From NCBI RefSeq assembly GCF_000237925.1, contig NC_031497.1, positions 5,015,295-5,079,294 on the forward strand: a stretch of DNA of 64,000 nucleotides, read 5' to 3'. Shown here one piece after another: positions 47,201 to 60,516 of this stretch; within the stretch, counting starts at the first letter, position 1, and every line of letters begins with the position of its first letter. A program made the position numbers and the translations under genes. Below the pieces are notes generated by a model. The model was not told where the DNA came from and ran no database searches. It saw nothing but the letters and a program-made list of their open reading frames with translations. The stretch is from Schistosoma mansoni. Taxonomy: Eukaryota > Platyhelminthes > Trematoda > Strigeidida > Schistosomatidae.

Positions 47201-49228
47201 GTTCTAACAAAAAGTAAAGAAAACTATCAATTTGACGTACGCATCTACGAGATCGTACATTGAAGGAACTCCTAGTGACAATATTTATACAGTTTAGGTG
47301 AGATTAAAAGGATATTAATGGTTGACTTGGTCTTCCAGTTACTAAGTCGCAAATTTGAGTTCCGCCCTATCTATTTCAAACTGAGCAGCCAGGCAATATC
47401 ACTAGTTCTCACACAAAATTGTCTTAGAAGATATCAAGTATACTGTTCTGTAGTTGATCATTGAATTGTATAGTCATCAATCAACTTAATGTCTAATTTG
47501 CCTGTAACGCGTCATGAATAGACAGACAAAAGTTGAGCTCATCACTACAAAGTATACTAACCTAAAAAATAGATGAGTTAATAGGCAGCTTGGATTAGGT
47601 GAAAGTGTAACAAATGACGTTCGGAAGATGTATACTTGTCTACTGATATAATCTGATTTTAAACTAAACTGTATTAGAATCAAAGAAACCACTAAACAAG
47701 CTTAGAACGATTCAATGAAAAGGCCTTTCTCGACGATGCCATTTACTAATGCCGTACAAACGTATTTATAATCATTTTATACATTGTAGTGCATAATTAA
47801 ATACAGAGTTGTTGCGTTATTAACAAGGTTATCAAGACTTAATTACAGTTATTTTGAAGTGTTAATGCAAATAGAGAATTCGATAGTTTTCTCTCGAAGT
47901 TCATGTAATTTGCTTAAATTGTATTGATTTGCTGTAATTAGGTAAATGCACATAGCCTCTGTCACTATTTGTATAAAAACAGGAAAGTTAGTGTTGTTAC
48001 CTTAGTAGTAAAACGGACGTGCTTTAAAATAGTATCATAGATAAAACAGGTCGATATGCCAAGAAATAATATATAGATCTTCAAGCAATGAGAAAATATG
48101 GAGCGTGAACAGAAACAGGAAATGCATCTTTCCATCCATTCTCAAGGAGCAGACCCATTTACTGCGTGAACTTACATGTAAAATTTAGTTGTGCATTTGG
48201 CCTGGTTTTTTAAAAGTTACCTAATTATGCACTGTTTTTCGGAAGAAATGTAACCATTCGACGTTTGACGAAGTGAGCTTTTCAATACTTATGCTAGTAT
48301 GTATGCACTTGATTCCATGATAATCAGTTCTTTAAAACACAGGTGGAACTTACACTAGGACCCTCCTTACCACAGATGCTGAGAACGCTAGAATTGAATA
48401 TGTCATTTTGGTGTGTATATCAATAAAACAAAACATTTAACAAGTAGAAACTCAATTCCCAAGTGTCGTTTCCCCTAGGTATTCCAACTTTTTAAAAAGT
48501 CCACTCGACGTTATTTAGAGGTATGGAATATCTAGCTTAAATGTCCCCATCTGTGTGTACACACTGCGAACAATGTAGCCAACGAAAAAATGAGGTCCAA
48601 TTGGAAACGTGCTTTGCATATTTTCTCTTACAACTACGATTTCTGATTTTTGCTGCCAAATTACTTTACGTTGATTTCCCAACAACACTGGTGTTTTGTA
48701 AAACTCTCTAATTACACTCCGACTTGAAAAGAAACTTTTCTGCCTTCTTAGCTTTACTACTTTTATTAGGAAACATTCTTAAATTAATGCTGATAACTAA
48801 TCACTACGTATCATCTAGCAATCACTTCGCGTAAACTTAATATACTTCTTTCAAGTCAATCTTCAACCTTCGGATTTTTGAGTTACAGAGCATTTTGTTA
48901 TTATTAACTTTGTTAGGATTTGCCTATAAATCACTATTTAACTGCTTATTTTTTGTCAGAAATTAAGAAGAAAAATACTGCATGGTCATTAATAAATATT
49001 TTTTAATTCAGTATCTTTGCAATGTTAAAATAAATTATACAAAAGTATCTAGTCCAGATACGCGTGAATGAATATTAATAGCAAACAACGATGAACTATA
49101 CATAATCATATATCAAGTATTGTAACAACTTGAATTATAGCTCAATCACTTTTTAAGAATATTTACAATCAGAGAACATAATATTTCTCTTTAATTTGTA
49201 TCACAGTTAACATATTTGCAGTCATTCA
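47201..49228. other. Intergenic stretch between convergent POLR1E and UNC50
   Basis: AT-rich; no exon recognised. It must hold the 3' UTR of UNC50. Possible UNC50 polyadenylation hexamer on the minus strand near 48763, uncertain. Confidence 0.4.
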
Positions 49229-49365
49229 TTAAAATAAACGGAACTGGTAAAAATGGCATAAGAAAAGTGTGAAATTCCATTTCATGATAAGCGATATCAC
49301 ATAAATTATGGCAGCAGCTGTTACTGGCCACAATAGAACTGTTGTACGCTTGAGAAACGGTAAAG
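49229..49365 (-). CDS. UNC50: UNC50 exon 5 (last)
   Basis: Acceptor TATATTTCAG (minus strand). A plus CT gives Thr, then LPFLKRTTVLLWPVTAAAII and the conserved end WNFTLFLCHFYQFRLF with stop. Confidence 0.92.
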
Positions 49366-52300
49366 CTGAAATATAACAAACAAAGTATGTTGTTTATTAT
49401 TGGCCATGTATAACTGTAACATCCAATACCTGATAAAATCTCGAGATCTGATATTTTGTGTCAAACATGATATCTTGAACAATCTTCAATAAACATCTGG
49501 ATGGGGGCAAGTATGCTTAAGGTCATTTTAGATATTTACCGTATGAGACTCAACAACTAACGAACTTTATCAAATGTCTATTATTCACTGTCTATATTAA
49601 TAATTTCAAAGTTAACCACAGTATATCTAACCAGTTAAGATTTGAACATCTCATCTCCAACTTGTTTACTTCTATTCTTCTCCCTATTTATCTTAATGAT
49701 AGCTTTGTTCTGCTGTTTCCACTTTTTTTGAAAACTATAACGATCTATATCGAGTGGTTGGAAGTCACGTACGCATACTGACTAGTCAAAGCATTTTTTA
49801 CTTGTAAATTTTTTGTATATTCTATCATGAATAATGATTAGTCCACCTAACCGACCACGGATAACTACACGATTATCAATTACAATAAAATGAAATATAA
49901 CAGTTATTTTATTTTTTTACGGTAGTTGCATACAGTTTTGATTAAAAAATATCAAGAAATTACTGGCTAAATACAAGTTAAAACGTGATGTAAACTTACT
50001 ACGGTAACCCAAGAATGTGATATAGGTGTAGTAGGTGAAACTCATCAACCAAAAAGTATTACCCAGTAACCTCCCAATGAACCAGTTTTGGAGAATAACT
50101 AAAGATTTAAGGAAAAATCGATATAACAGTCAAGAATATTGAAAAAAATGTGACAACGATTTATTTTCTAATCTGTTGAAGAAGTTGAAATGGTCGTAAG
50201 GTATAGCTACTTGCTCTTTGTGTTAATATTGTATGGTGTATGCGCACGTATACTTATCAACAGGACAATGTTTCGATTATTATGAATTCTGATACATACA
50301 TGCATTTGTGGCATTTCTATACAACGAAATATGAAATAATCTGTTATGTACGATTATTTACAAGTTACTAAGCCGGAAAAGTGAGTACAAATAGTATTTT
50401 AAATTAGTCAACTATGTAATACTTTGTGGTTGTGCAAGATGCCCTTTCGTAATGGAGAGCACGTACAAATTACTACTATTTGATTTTAAATATCTTTTAA
50501 GCACCACCTGAGTATGATGTAATCAAGTAATTAGTGCGAACGATAAAGTACAAGATAAAAATAATTGGTTGATTAAACTAAGCCTTTATCAAATGAAGCA
50601 GTTAGACTGTTCGGACTCACATCTGATTTTTACTATAATGTAGAATTTCGGCTAACAAAGCAGTATGTTAAGAGGGTTGAGAATGACTAAACAAAAACAG
50701 CAATAATCGATTGTTGATATGGCGTGATGCAATCAAGCTTTGGTTTTAATCTCAAAAACTAATTATAAGTATATATAGTGGTCTGATTAGATATGTATAG
50801 TGTTGAGAAATTGCATATTAGGAACCAATAAAGTCAAAAGAAATTTCGAAGTAAGCAAACCTACTGTACAGAAAAGGTAACTGTAACAAGTGCAAAATGC
50901 ACAGTGCTGGGAAAAATCCATTTAAATGAACATCAAAGGCGTATCCCCATTCCACTTCCGGATTAGTTTCAACAAAACGTCCCAATGTGTTGAGTTGTGA
51001 ACGACTTTTGGATGAATCGACGAAGAAATGATTTGTAATGATCCAGAAGAATGTTGCCTGGAGAAGACTAATTCCAATGAAGTCGACGAATACGACCCAC
51101 AGGACGAACTCAACTGACTGGATTGCGTTTAACGACATACAAAAGGCAAACCCCAATGAAGTAACTACAGTGTAATGAGAAATGAAGTAACTATTTAGAT
51201 TTGCTAGAAGAATTTTAGCGTTAATAGCTTACAAGGGTTCACTGAGAAAACAGATAAACTTTAGATAAATATGTATGTATAAATATGTATTTCATGAATA
51301 ATGGTTGACAAAGTACTTATTTGGAAGTCGAAACAGTGGGATTAAAGCTTTAATAAAACAGGTGTTAATGAGTAATAACTTTCAGAGTCTGACTTTGTAT
51401 CAAAAACGACCATCGAGTTTAAATCTTTGAATGAAAGGATTATTTAAACACAATGCTACCTATCTATAAGAATTAAGGTAGAATCTATACAATGTCTAAC
51501 TCGTTACAGAATTGGGTCAAAAATAAAGTCAAACAACTGACCGCATTTGAAGTCTGAACAACTAAAAGTTATTTTAGTTGCATTTTCTTGCATAAACAAG
51601 TTACATTTTAAATAATTTTGTCATTATTGTTTTTGAAAACCTTAGTTTAGTACACAGTATTCACCCCATGATTTCAGGAATAAATCACGTTTTCACACTT
51701 CCAAACACGTTAGTGGACGTGTAACCTAAGTGAAATCATATGCTTGAAATATCCTATTTGTACCTAACTTAAGGAATCTGAGTATGATAACTGTATTGTG
51801 ACATCCAATCCAAATTACTAACTATAACAATCTATGGCTAAGGGTGATTAGTCATAGTCAACATAGAACCTGGTATAGGTGCATTGGCTCAAGTTTCAAC
51901 ATCATATCAGCACAGCAAGGTGTAGTTAACAAACTGAATATCAGAAAAATGGTGACATAAGTGAACCCTCTGCAACTGATCCTGAGCCACGTCACAACAT
52001 TTTCAACAACTGATAACATTTATCGCGGGAACCTCAACCAGGTAATCTTTACTTAGAAACACGTCTGGGATCGCTAGGCAATGACCTTATGGGCTGGTAG
52101 TACTTCTTGGTTTGCCTGTCCCTAGCTTACGTACAACCTGCTCCTACTCTCGTGAATATTGGGCAATGAGATAGGCGGTAGCTGGCCATACGAAATACGT
52201 ATCCCAACCATTACAGTTAAGGGAGATTCATACTTGTATCAAATGATTTGTTACGTGTGCCTGGTACCCTGTGTCTAACACTAGTATTGCATACTGAAAG

Positions 52301-53073
52301 GTATTAACATTCAATAGCAATGCTTCGAAGGCACCTATGATTTGACACCTGTTACCATTATATTTCCCTTACACGAAAAGATCAAGCTTCACAACAGTGA
52401 AGTAAAATAGAGTTCACGGAGCATAGTCCCATGTTGTTTCAAAGATAAACATTTCGTCCATGCCACAAGTTAACAATTGAAAGGAGGGCTTGTAGAAACT
52501 GTATGATGTCATCAGACGTCAATTTATCAGAGCTGACATGGAGTCCGAAGAAAATGAAGTGGTTGATGCCCTTAACTAACTTAACCCCCGTCACTATTTT
52601 GTGTTGAGACAGACCAGTCTTGAAGCAGTATCTTACAATTAAATTGAGAAAAACGGACCCAATAAATGCTCGAATTATTGTCAAGGCAATCACAGAACTC
52701 TATCTTGTTTTTAAGAGATAGAACTATTTGTATTCTAATTCTATAAGTGAAACTCCCAGCAAGAGTCCGATCTCAGAAAAGTAAGAAGTGTTTTTTCCAA
52801 AAGTTTGTGTTTGACAAAATCAAGTGAAAATAACTGTACAGCCTTGACGAACACTACCAATTCTGATAACAATTCACCATAATCTCTAACTCAACCAGCA
52901 GTATTCGAGTCAAGGGTGTTTATAAGGGGTTTTCTGTTAGTGATAAACAGTCGCACAAAACCTAGCTACCAACAGAGTAAAAAAATACCACCACTATTGG
53001 ATGTTATGTGTGATTATGTCCTGGGATTTGACGAAGTACATCTGATCCACGGTTTAATTCAAATTGATGAGCA

Positions 53074-53115
<42 letters not shown>

Positions 53116-54994
53116 CAAAGTTTGTACCCCCGGAGAACGCTATTAGCAAGGTGGTTTGCAGCAAAAATTGACTGCCAACGGTATTCAGGTGAAAAGGCTT
53201 TATTACACCGACTTATTGTCTCCGAACGCCCTCAATGACAGATTTTGTCAATAGATTTTTTGGTCAATAGCAAGTTAGGGGAAGTAGGAATATGAGATAA
53301 CACTCGTCATTTGAAGGCTAAATGTGACGAATAAAATGTGGAATAAGATACGGAGGTATATGACGTTTCAATTCTCTGAGAAAGCCGCAGATGTATTACA
53401 AAATAATCACAGGGAACGAGACTCCACCAACCCATGTAAATAGCTACGAGCCGTACAAATTAATATCAGACCTTGGACCAGCACCGAATTATTTTCTCTA
53501 ATCTATTTCGAACCTAGCTAGTATACCATGTGGAAATAGATAAAAATAACGAATGATTTGAAACTATTTCAGTAGAAAATGATGAAATCAGGTGTTCACT
53601 CGGAATCGAAGTGAGCGTCCTTAGGCTATTACTTATTATTATTATTATTTAAACACATATATTGGTACAAAAGGGCACCAGATACACATGCGCCACACCC
53701 TAATGCTATGGAATACAGCGTATTACACAAGTAGCTGAGCTAAAGAAGGCTAACCCGAAATAAAGCTGGCATAGATAACAGTTTATTATGTACTAGTTAT
53801 CAAGTCGAGTGGTTTCAGGTCATTAGGTTTTCATACTATAACCTGGGGGTCTAAGGAGTATTCAAAGTAATCTTTAGGGAATCTAGACTTGTATTTATTA
53901 TTAGTACTAATAGCTTTGTCCAACATTATATTTTTGTTACGATATAGAGTTTTCAACAAGTTTCTTCTGTAAAACAAAAAGCGATAACTGAATACATGAG
54001 TACATAAATTAAATAAACTACCTGGAATTGATTCAATCACAAAAGTCTGAATGACACATCTGTGACATGGAGACTCAGCTCGTTATTCGGGCACTAAAAA
54101 ATGCATTCTCAAGTTCAGATACGCGTCCTTTCAATCGTTTCTAATCAGCCGAGTAAAGTTGGAATCCTAACATAAACAAATGTTTTTACATCATTCACAA
54201 TCCAGTAGAACACCGGGACAACCGTCAAAGAAGACGGTCTTTAGTCACTAAATAACCTGTTTAAACCTTGCTTCAATCACTACAGTTAGAGAGACCGGAC
54301 GGTAATATTAGTTATTACTCAAAAGAGCTTATTTCAGTTTCACTGTTAAACCGAAGTTATCAGTGTCAAGAAATACGTGGGAATATATTCGGTGCAGTTG
54401 ATGTAATAGGCCACCACAGTGGTAGGACGTAAAATGCAACTGCTTTTCTCGCACTGTCTATCTCATGTTAAGCATAATTTACTATCTTGATTAGGAATGA
54501 ATACATTAATGTCAGAATTCTGACGATACGTATAACTGGTTTCGCGACTTTTTAAAAATTATGAATTCCAACAAAACGCACAGTATTTGAGACGGAAGTA
54601 AAGAACTTAGGGTAAATTTATTGAGACTTACAGATCAAGAAAACCATCATCAGGACTAAAAATGCAGGATCATCTCTTGCCCATTGCTGTCGTGAACCTG
54701 GAGATTTTACATATTATAAACTATGTACGTACATTTGCGATAATTGAAATTCCTGAACACACGTTGCGGTCCAACAAAGAGTTGCCACATCTGCCATAAA
54801 GCGTATTCAAAATCCATGTGTCTAACATGAAACAGTCGGCGGAAGTATCGACTGCGTTTCTCTGCTGCAGATAGAATTCTCTTGACTGAATGTGAAGCAC
54901 ATGAGTTGGAACAACTAAATATTTTTTCGAACATAGGTTTTGCAGTCTGGTCGACTAATTTAATGCAGGTAGAATGTCCGAGATTGGTCATCAA
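49229..54994 (-). CDS. UNC50: UNC50 homologue, multi-pass Golgi/inner nuclear membrane protein
   Basis: UNC50 proteins are conserved multi-pass membrane proteins of the early secretory pathway, needed for surface delivery of some receptors. Five minus-strand exons join in phase: 54994-54733, 54697-54632, 51164-50865, 50098-50000 and 49365-49229 (stop TAA at 49231-49229). They encode 287 residues (human 259). Matches run through the whole family: YFRRLFHVRHMDFEYALWQM, QQWARDDPAFLVL, FVLWVVFVDFIG, EVEWGYAFDVHLNGFFPALC, LLGNTFWLMSFTYYTYITFL, and LPFLKRTTVLLWP then WNFTLFLCHFYQFR at the end. Hydrophobic stretches fall where the family has membrane spans. The start is the first ATG of the open exon; a second Met follows directly. 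The N-terminal 45 residues are not conserved. Confidence 0.93.
50000..50098 (-). CDS. UNC50: UNC50 exon 4
   Basis: Acceptor AATCTTTAG, donor GTAAGT (minus strand). Encodes ILQNWFIGRLLGNTFWLMSF then TYYTYITFLGYR; a membrane span of the family. Confidence 0.92.
50865..51164 (-). CDS. UNC50: UNC50 exon 3
   Basis: Acceptor CACTGTAG, donor GTAGGT (minus strand). Contains two hydrophobic spans and the signature EVEWGYAFDVHLNGFFPAL. An insertion of about 15 residues (SSKSRSQLNTLGRFVET) relative to human lies just before it. Confidence 0.93.
52250..52690 (-). mobile_element. Decayed RTE-clade LINE fragment
   Basis: The minus strand reads VKGINHFIFFGLHVSSDKLT, SIVNLWHGR and, further down, HRCLRSIA and SVRHRVPG in broken frames. 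These match the C-terminal part of RTE reverse transcriptases (compare KFVYLGSYISAGGG, LGHLWRLRD and HRCLRRIA in the intact LINE at 4497-7547). Several stops and shifts; an old truncated copy. Confidence 0.6.
53078..53113. repeat. TA dinucleotide microsatellite
   Basis: About 18 uninterrupted AT units in the UNC50 intron. Confidence 0.88.
53638..53700 (-). mobile_element. RTE 3' tail only (extreme 5' truncation)
   Basis: Only the last 60 or so bases of the RTE are present (plus strand: TTTAAACACATATATTGGTA, then CAAAAGGGCACCAGATAC), the same end as at 4335-4400. Confidence 0.72.
54632..54697 (-). CDS. UNC50: UNC50 exon 2 (66 nt)
   Basis: Acceptor ATCTCCAG, donor GTAAGT (minus strand). T plus GT gives Cys, then SRQQWARDDPAFLVLMMVFL, matching human DQWARDDPAFLVLLSIWL. 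Confidence 0.92.
54733..54994 (-). CDS. UNC50: UNC50 exon 1
   Basis: ATG at 54994-54992; donor GTACGT after 54733; followed by a 35-nt intron (54732-54698). The conserved part is RYFRRLFHVRHMDFEYALWQ then LFVGPQRVFRNFNYRK. Confidence 0.88.
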
Positions 54995-55199
54995 AAAACA
55001 TAACGCTAATTACTTTGGATCCCGCTAGGTGATACAATAGGATCAATTATCAATGTTAAGGTTATCGAGGAATATCAGAAGACTGTAATTGAAACATATA
55101 AATCTTTCGCTTAACAATTTATTTTCCATGGTTAATAAATTTAATGTAAACACAAATAGGGGGGGTTTTGCTCACTAAAATGAAAGCAAACATAGTTGT
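54995..55199. other. UNC50 upstream region
   Basis: AT-rich flank that should hold the UNC50 promoter or 5' UTR. No TATA-type signal can be singled out. Confidence 0.35.
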
Positions 55200-55320
55200 T
55201 GTAGCGGTAAATAAATTGTACTGTAGTATTGTAGTATTGTTAATTTATCAAATATATCTTCCAACCTCCTCGCTTTTGTCTTTTGATTTCACTGGGTGGG
55301 CGCGATTTCATTAAAGGTGT
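55200..55320 (-). repeat. Inverted partial copy of the dispersed repeat at 36957
   Basis: The minus strand reads GCGCCCACCCAGTGAAATCA, then GGAAGATATATTTGATAAA, and ends near TTTATTTACCGCTACA, matching 36957-37215 with an internal deletion. Confidence 0.65.
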
Positions 55321-55899
55321 TATTGGTAAAGTGTTGTCAAACTACAATACCTGTGGTATCTTCATTGTAAATATTTCATTTTTCAGTAATACGGGTCAAC
55401 AACTCTATTGAGGTCAAAAGATGATAAATAAAATGGACTTCAAGGATGGAATTTTGTAATTCGATGTTTTACAAATTTCTCATTGTGCACTGATTAATGA
55501 TTATTGGTCAATACATTCAAGTCATACTCTTAAATGAAGACAAGAATCTTGTTCCCGTACCGCATATAGTAAGTAATTTAGGAAAAAAGGAGCCTTTACA
55601 ATGTCTTGAAACCAAAGATGCAGACGTGAAGAAGCAGCGGCTAGTCATCGTTTATAATTAAATGTTTACAATGTCTGTTGTAACGGCCAATAACTTAAAC
55701 ATCTAGAAGGATTTAACTAAGATGGAAAGAACTTAACTCTCATTCCATATTTGAAAAGAATACTAAAATCCCCAGTTTGAGCCTAAATTCAAAGACATTA
55801 TGTTATACGGCTAATTTTTAAGCTTCAGTATCATACAGCTAAAAATCGGGGAGAAAGATATTAGATAAAACTGTGATTTTATTTAGTGCTCCAATGTCG

Positions 55900-57960
55900 G
55901 AGGGTAACAAGCTAGAGAGCAGAGGAGCCTTTGGGAAGAAAAAGCCGAACAAATAGTATACAACGCATGGAGCGAGTACCAGTCCAAACAAACTTAGTCT
56001 CCCCGTAAGGCCCAAAACATGGAGAAAAGTAAACTCTCTCCATTAATTGATTTGAGACTCAGCGCATGCTACAGAAGAAATCCTACTAACACATCAGAAA
56101 CCATCTTTCGAACGGTTCACATTAATTCTAGTTGGACACGAGAAACCGTTGAGCGTAAGTGATGTCACTAGCAGATCAATAAGCAACCAAGAACCAACCA
56201 GTATGGTGGTCCACGTAGTGCTTGAACTGGCGGGCAGTTATCAAGCCGAGACTCAAGGACACGATGTCCAACAATGGCGATGGCTATCACGTAGCGTTGG
56301 GCTTCCCACCATCATGGTTGTTGGCGTATTCTGACTATCTCATCCGTCACACTTTCGACCGTTTTGTCTTCTTATCTGATGGCTGTGAATTTCAGTAACC
56401 AAGAGAACCAAACTGGGGCGCTTCGGACCCAAAAAAAGCTCGAAGAGTGACCCCTCTAGCCACATTATACGTTGCAGAAGCCGATCTAGATAGGTAAGGC
56501 GACGGAAGAAAAGCCAAATAAAACACCTATCAGTGTTGTTCAACCTCGATCAATAACCTACAACACAGGACGGAGATTATTGTCCCTCTCAATAGACGGA
56601 CTATACAGGATAGGAAGGACGTAGAGGAAAGTTCACACAGAACTGGTCGACCAAATTTAACCAAGAGTTTATTCCATAGGTGGCTTGTCACAGCCATCAG
56701 AATTTCAGGACCGACAGGACATTTAGATGGCGCGACGAAATGGAACAAGGACAGGAGCCCTCGGACGTAGATTATTTACTGACAAATGATAAGCTTCTGG
56801 TCATGAATGTCCATGTCCACGCGCCTATAGGGAGCAGTAACCACAGCATAGTCTTTTTTAACGTAGTCATAAACAAAGTGCTTTGGAATGATAAGAATGG
56901 TCCCTACCTTAGCTACAGCAGAGCAAATTACACAATACACTTGATGGCCACTATCGGGGTGAAAGCTAACGGTGGATGACCACTGGAAAGTAATGAGGAA
57001 CATCTATCCTACACAATATACTTCAAGCACACGACTGGTGAGAAAGATTCCGAGTTAAGTGATGTACAGAACGCTGGCTATTTACAAATAGGAAAGCTTG
57101 ACACAGGTGGAACGTCTCCCTAAATGATCCTAATTGTAGAGCTTACTTAGTATTGAGAAACAGATACAACGCTCAAGTTCTAAGCGATAGGTATTCTTAG
57201 GTAAAGCCAAAGTGTAAGGTAACCCTAAATATCTCTACAGATTTCTGACTAAAAAGAAACCTAAATACCAGAGGATCTCTGTTCTTAAAGAGCTAACCGA
57301 CAATGATCTTACTGACCTAAAGATAGAAGAAATCTTCAATCACTTCATCGACTAGCGAGTCTAAAAACCTACAAGAGTGTAATCTGGTGTTCTGGGGAAT
57401 ATTCGACTAACTCACAGGTTAGTAGTAAAAAAACTAAAATCTCCTCACGCATGTAAGTTACGAAGATGTGGTAAAATCCAAAAAATACTCGATTGAGTTT
57501 TACAGGGACCTTAAAACAATAAAAGGGTGATAGTAAGCAATAGGTAAAACTTAGCCTGTCAAAATATCATATGATGGACATTTTACACTAGCCAAAACAA
57601 ACACAACTCTCCAATTCATGGGAAGACAACTTAATTCGATAACCCCAGAATTCTTCCAAACTCAAAAACACATTAGGCACGCCAAGTCACCACAACACGA
57701 GCATTACACCAGAACATCACCATGCTACTCGAGGCAACCTACGAAAGAATGTATATCAAAGAGTGAAAACCAAGGCCCGCTCCTACTTTTTCTTTTTAAG
57801 AGTCATCCCCACTTGGAACGCTGCCTGAGTCGAAATGACCATAGCCTTCTCACTGGACAGCTTCAAGAGGAGATTTGTCAAACACGTATTCGCCCACGTT
57901 TTCCTATCTCCTGCTTGGATCAGCTATGCCTGATGAATGTCTTGTAACTTGCCTGCTGTT
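55900..57960 (+). mobile_element. Degenerate CR1-like LINE (copy 1)
   Basis: Fragments lie in family order on the plus strand but in shifting frames. The end of an endonuclease domain reads FRWRDEMEQGQEPS, LLTNDKLLVMNVHVHAPIG and SNHSIVFFNVV (56750-56890). The linker reads KPKYQRISVLKELTDNDLTD (about 57250-57330). The C-terminal signature is RSYFFFLRVIPTWNAA (about 57780-57830). Most of the reverse transcriptase is missing, and there are many stops and shifts. Old and inactive. Confidence 0.72.
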
Positions 57961-60262
57961 ATCACTACGATACGTTAGTAAATACTTCCTATTTCGCTTA
58001 TCATTATCTTCGTTTTCCATTCAATTCTTATATGCTGTTTTGCTTTCACCTTTGATATGCAGTGTGAGCTTCAATAAGCATTCACAGACCTTACAGTAAT
58101 TGCTTACAACAGTCTTGGTAAGTCAGATCACAAGTGGGTATGTGACATATACGATATGAATGTGAGGGATTTGCTGAGCAGCATGGTTATTTTCTCAGTG
58201 GGTCCAGAGAAACAATTGTCAACAACCCTGATAAGAAGCAGCTCGAAAACAGATAAGTAAACAGGGGGGTTCACTTAGGTAAAGGAGAGGGTCTTCAACA
58301 AAATTGGTATGCATCAACACTAGTGAGGGTATTCTGGAACTCCAAATCACCATAACATTGACGGTGTTAGACTCAATGAACTTTGCCTCCCGGCACGGAC
58401 TCTCCGTTTGCGACTGTTGTTCCCCAAACTTCCGTTGTAGACAGCTGGTTCCTCGTCAACAGAGCTTAAACAGACTAAACGTCACCATTGGAACTCCCGA
58501 GGATTTGTACAAAAATCATCTAAGAAATCAACCGTGATATCCACCCTCAGGATTGTCCAAAGAGTCAACAAAAAGCAGAGAAATCCAGATCGCAGTATAA
58601 CTGCGGGAAAGGACTCCACCAAGGTACTCAAAAACCTAGAAAAACGATCTCAGTTCACGATGATTCTCTCATAACCATGGATTTTGATAACAACCCTGAC
58701 CTTTCGATCACTCTGTATGATAGAAACCACTGGATAATCTGGAGAGAAGAGTTGGACAGCAAGTTAAAACTTTATGAAATTGAGCCATAAACAGTTACCC
58801 AGCTTACCCGAGGGAAGGATACCAGACATCAAAATCATCCAATACTCCCTCATGTAACGTTTACAAACTGTGTTGACGTGGAGAATGTTTGACTGGTCAG
58901 TCGTTTGCCAAAATCCGCAGATGTTATGATACTGATTGATATACCAAATTCTAAGCACAATCCCATCAAAGAAGAAATATCATTGAGCAAGATGTTTCGG
59001 AAAATACGGACCCTGAATTTACAGACTATGATATTTTAAAGTGGAAGTTCATAGAGCAGTCCTTGAAGCTTAATAACGTACTAACCCGACAGACGATGTG
59101 ATTATCCAAAATGGACGGGGATTCTAGACATCAACCAAGGGAGAAAACCTCCATATCTTCTCAGATGTCGGCCTCACTCTCTGAGCATTTCGCGTCAGCA
59201 GAGGACGGTCGACAACTAGAATCCATGTACATTCGGACAAGTCACATGGTGCGAGGATCAAGCAAAAATGGAGATTGTAATTGGTCGTTCCGCTTATGGA
59301 CCATCAAGGATAAGGAATCCACGTATAAGGGAAAAGAACTACCGGCTTGTAAAACCTTTTGTACATGGGTTGTCTGTCCATTAACATAAGGCTCATCCAT
59401 ATAAACAGGAACGTGGGGCACAGAAGGCCTTTACTTGAGGTCTTGCCTGGTGGAACATCAATTTAACATCCAAGATTTGGAGTAATCTGAAGGGAGCCCA
59501 CTGCCAGCATTAAGTAAGACAGTCATATGTCAGGATTATCCCTCCCTTTTTGTCTCGGATACATACATGTCCTGAAGTCAATTTTGTTGAGCACACGTAA
59601 AGCTGACAGTTCTACTGGAGCTCGGTTATCCAACCTCATTGAAGATCTGGGATTATTCGAAAACTTGAAGTTAACAGCTCGGTTGCGTAACACTAAGACG
59701 CTGCCATGCCTAGACTGCATTCTTACGGACGATGAATTTACATTTGATAACCTCTCAATTTTAGCTCCCCTAGGAATAAGTGATTATGCCGTTGGTTTTG
59801 TCAGCGAGACTGAGTTAAAGTATCTTACTAACTAAAGGAGTTTGAATTACAAACGATTGAATATATCAACTTTACAGTCAATCTACAACAGGTGGACGTG
59901 GACGCCCTACCCAACTTGATGTGGACACTCATTAGGATTTCTTACTGCACGCGATATTATGTACTACAAAAGAGTCTGTCTCACAGACAATGCCCAAAAG
60001 TTGAAAGCAACATACAGTCATAAAGAATTGCACTCTGCGAATGCTAAGGTGCAAAAGGAAGGCAAGCGAAGTAGTGACCACACCACATATAAACATTTCA
60101 AACAAGGAAGGAAACAATGCACAAAAGCAATAAGAGAAGACAGACTTCAGTATAAGGTGAAGCTAATCGATAAGTTCTTCTCCACTCGGAAAAGTTTATC
60201 CCATCATACGACATCCCTTCAATAAGCGAAAATCGGAGTTGCCTTATTGGTAGAGTGAACAA

Positions 60263-60516
60263 ATGAGAAGTAACAAAGAGTCAGTCGATGGCAACCAGAG
60301 GTGACTTGGAGGTCAAGCGCATTATGTTGGGGTCAGTGGGTCAATTTCCTAAAGATAGAGTGGCATATATATAAATGAGATTTGTGTATTTCATTCGGTA
60401 GCCTAATAGACATTCTCGCCTACTCTTGTGTTCTCGCTCAAATAGTCAGTTTGGGGTTAGAGCATATCAAACCGTGTATCACTATCAGTTTTTGGACACT
60501 ACATGTCACAACACTC
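60263..60516 (+). repeat. LTR-like fragment inserted in CR1-like LINE
   Basis: Related to 32320-32596, with TATATATAAATGAG in the centre and ATGTCACAACAC at the end. It splits the LINE linker region from its reverse transcriptase. No coding part is attached; family unknown. Probably a solo LTR or promoter fragment, younger than the LINE it interrupts. Confidence 0.42.

Larger units (their letters stand above)
51165..54631 (-). other. UNC50 intron 2
   Basis: A 3.5-kb intron with a decayed RTE fragment (about 52250-52690), a TA microsatellite (53078-53113) and a tail-only RTE insertion (53638-53700). Confidence 0.6.

Noticed and set aside
56149-56748. Short frames on both strands as genes
   Set aside because: They overlap decayed CR1-like LINE coding sequence in shifted frames or antisense.
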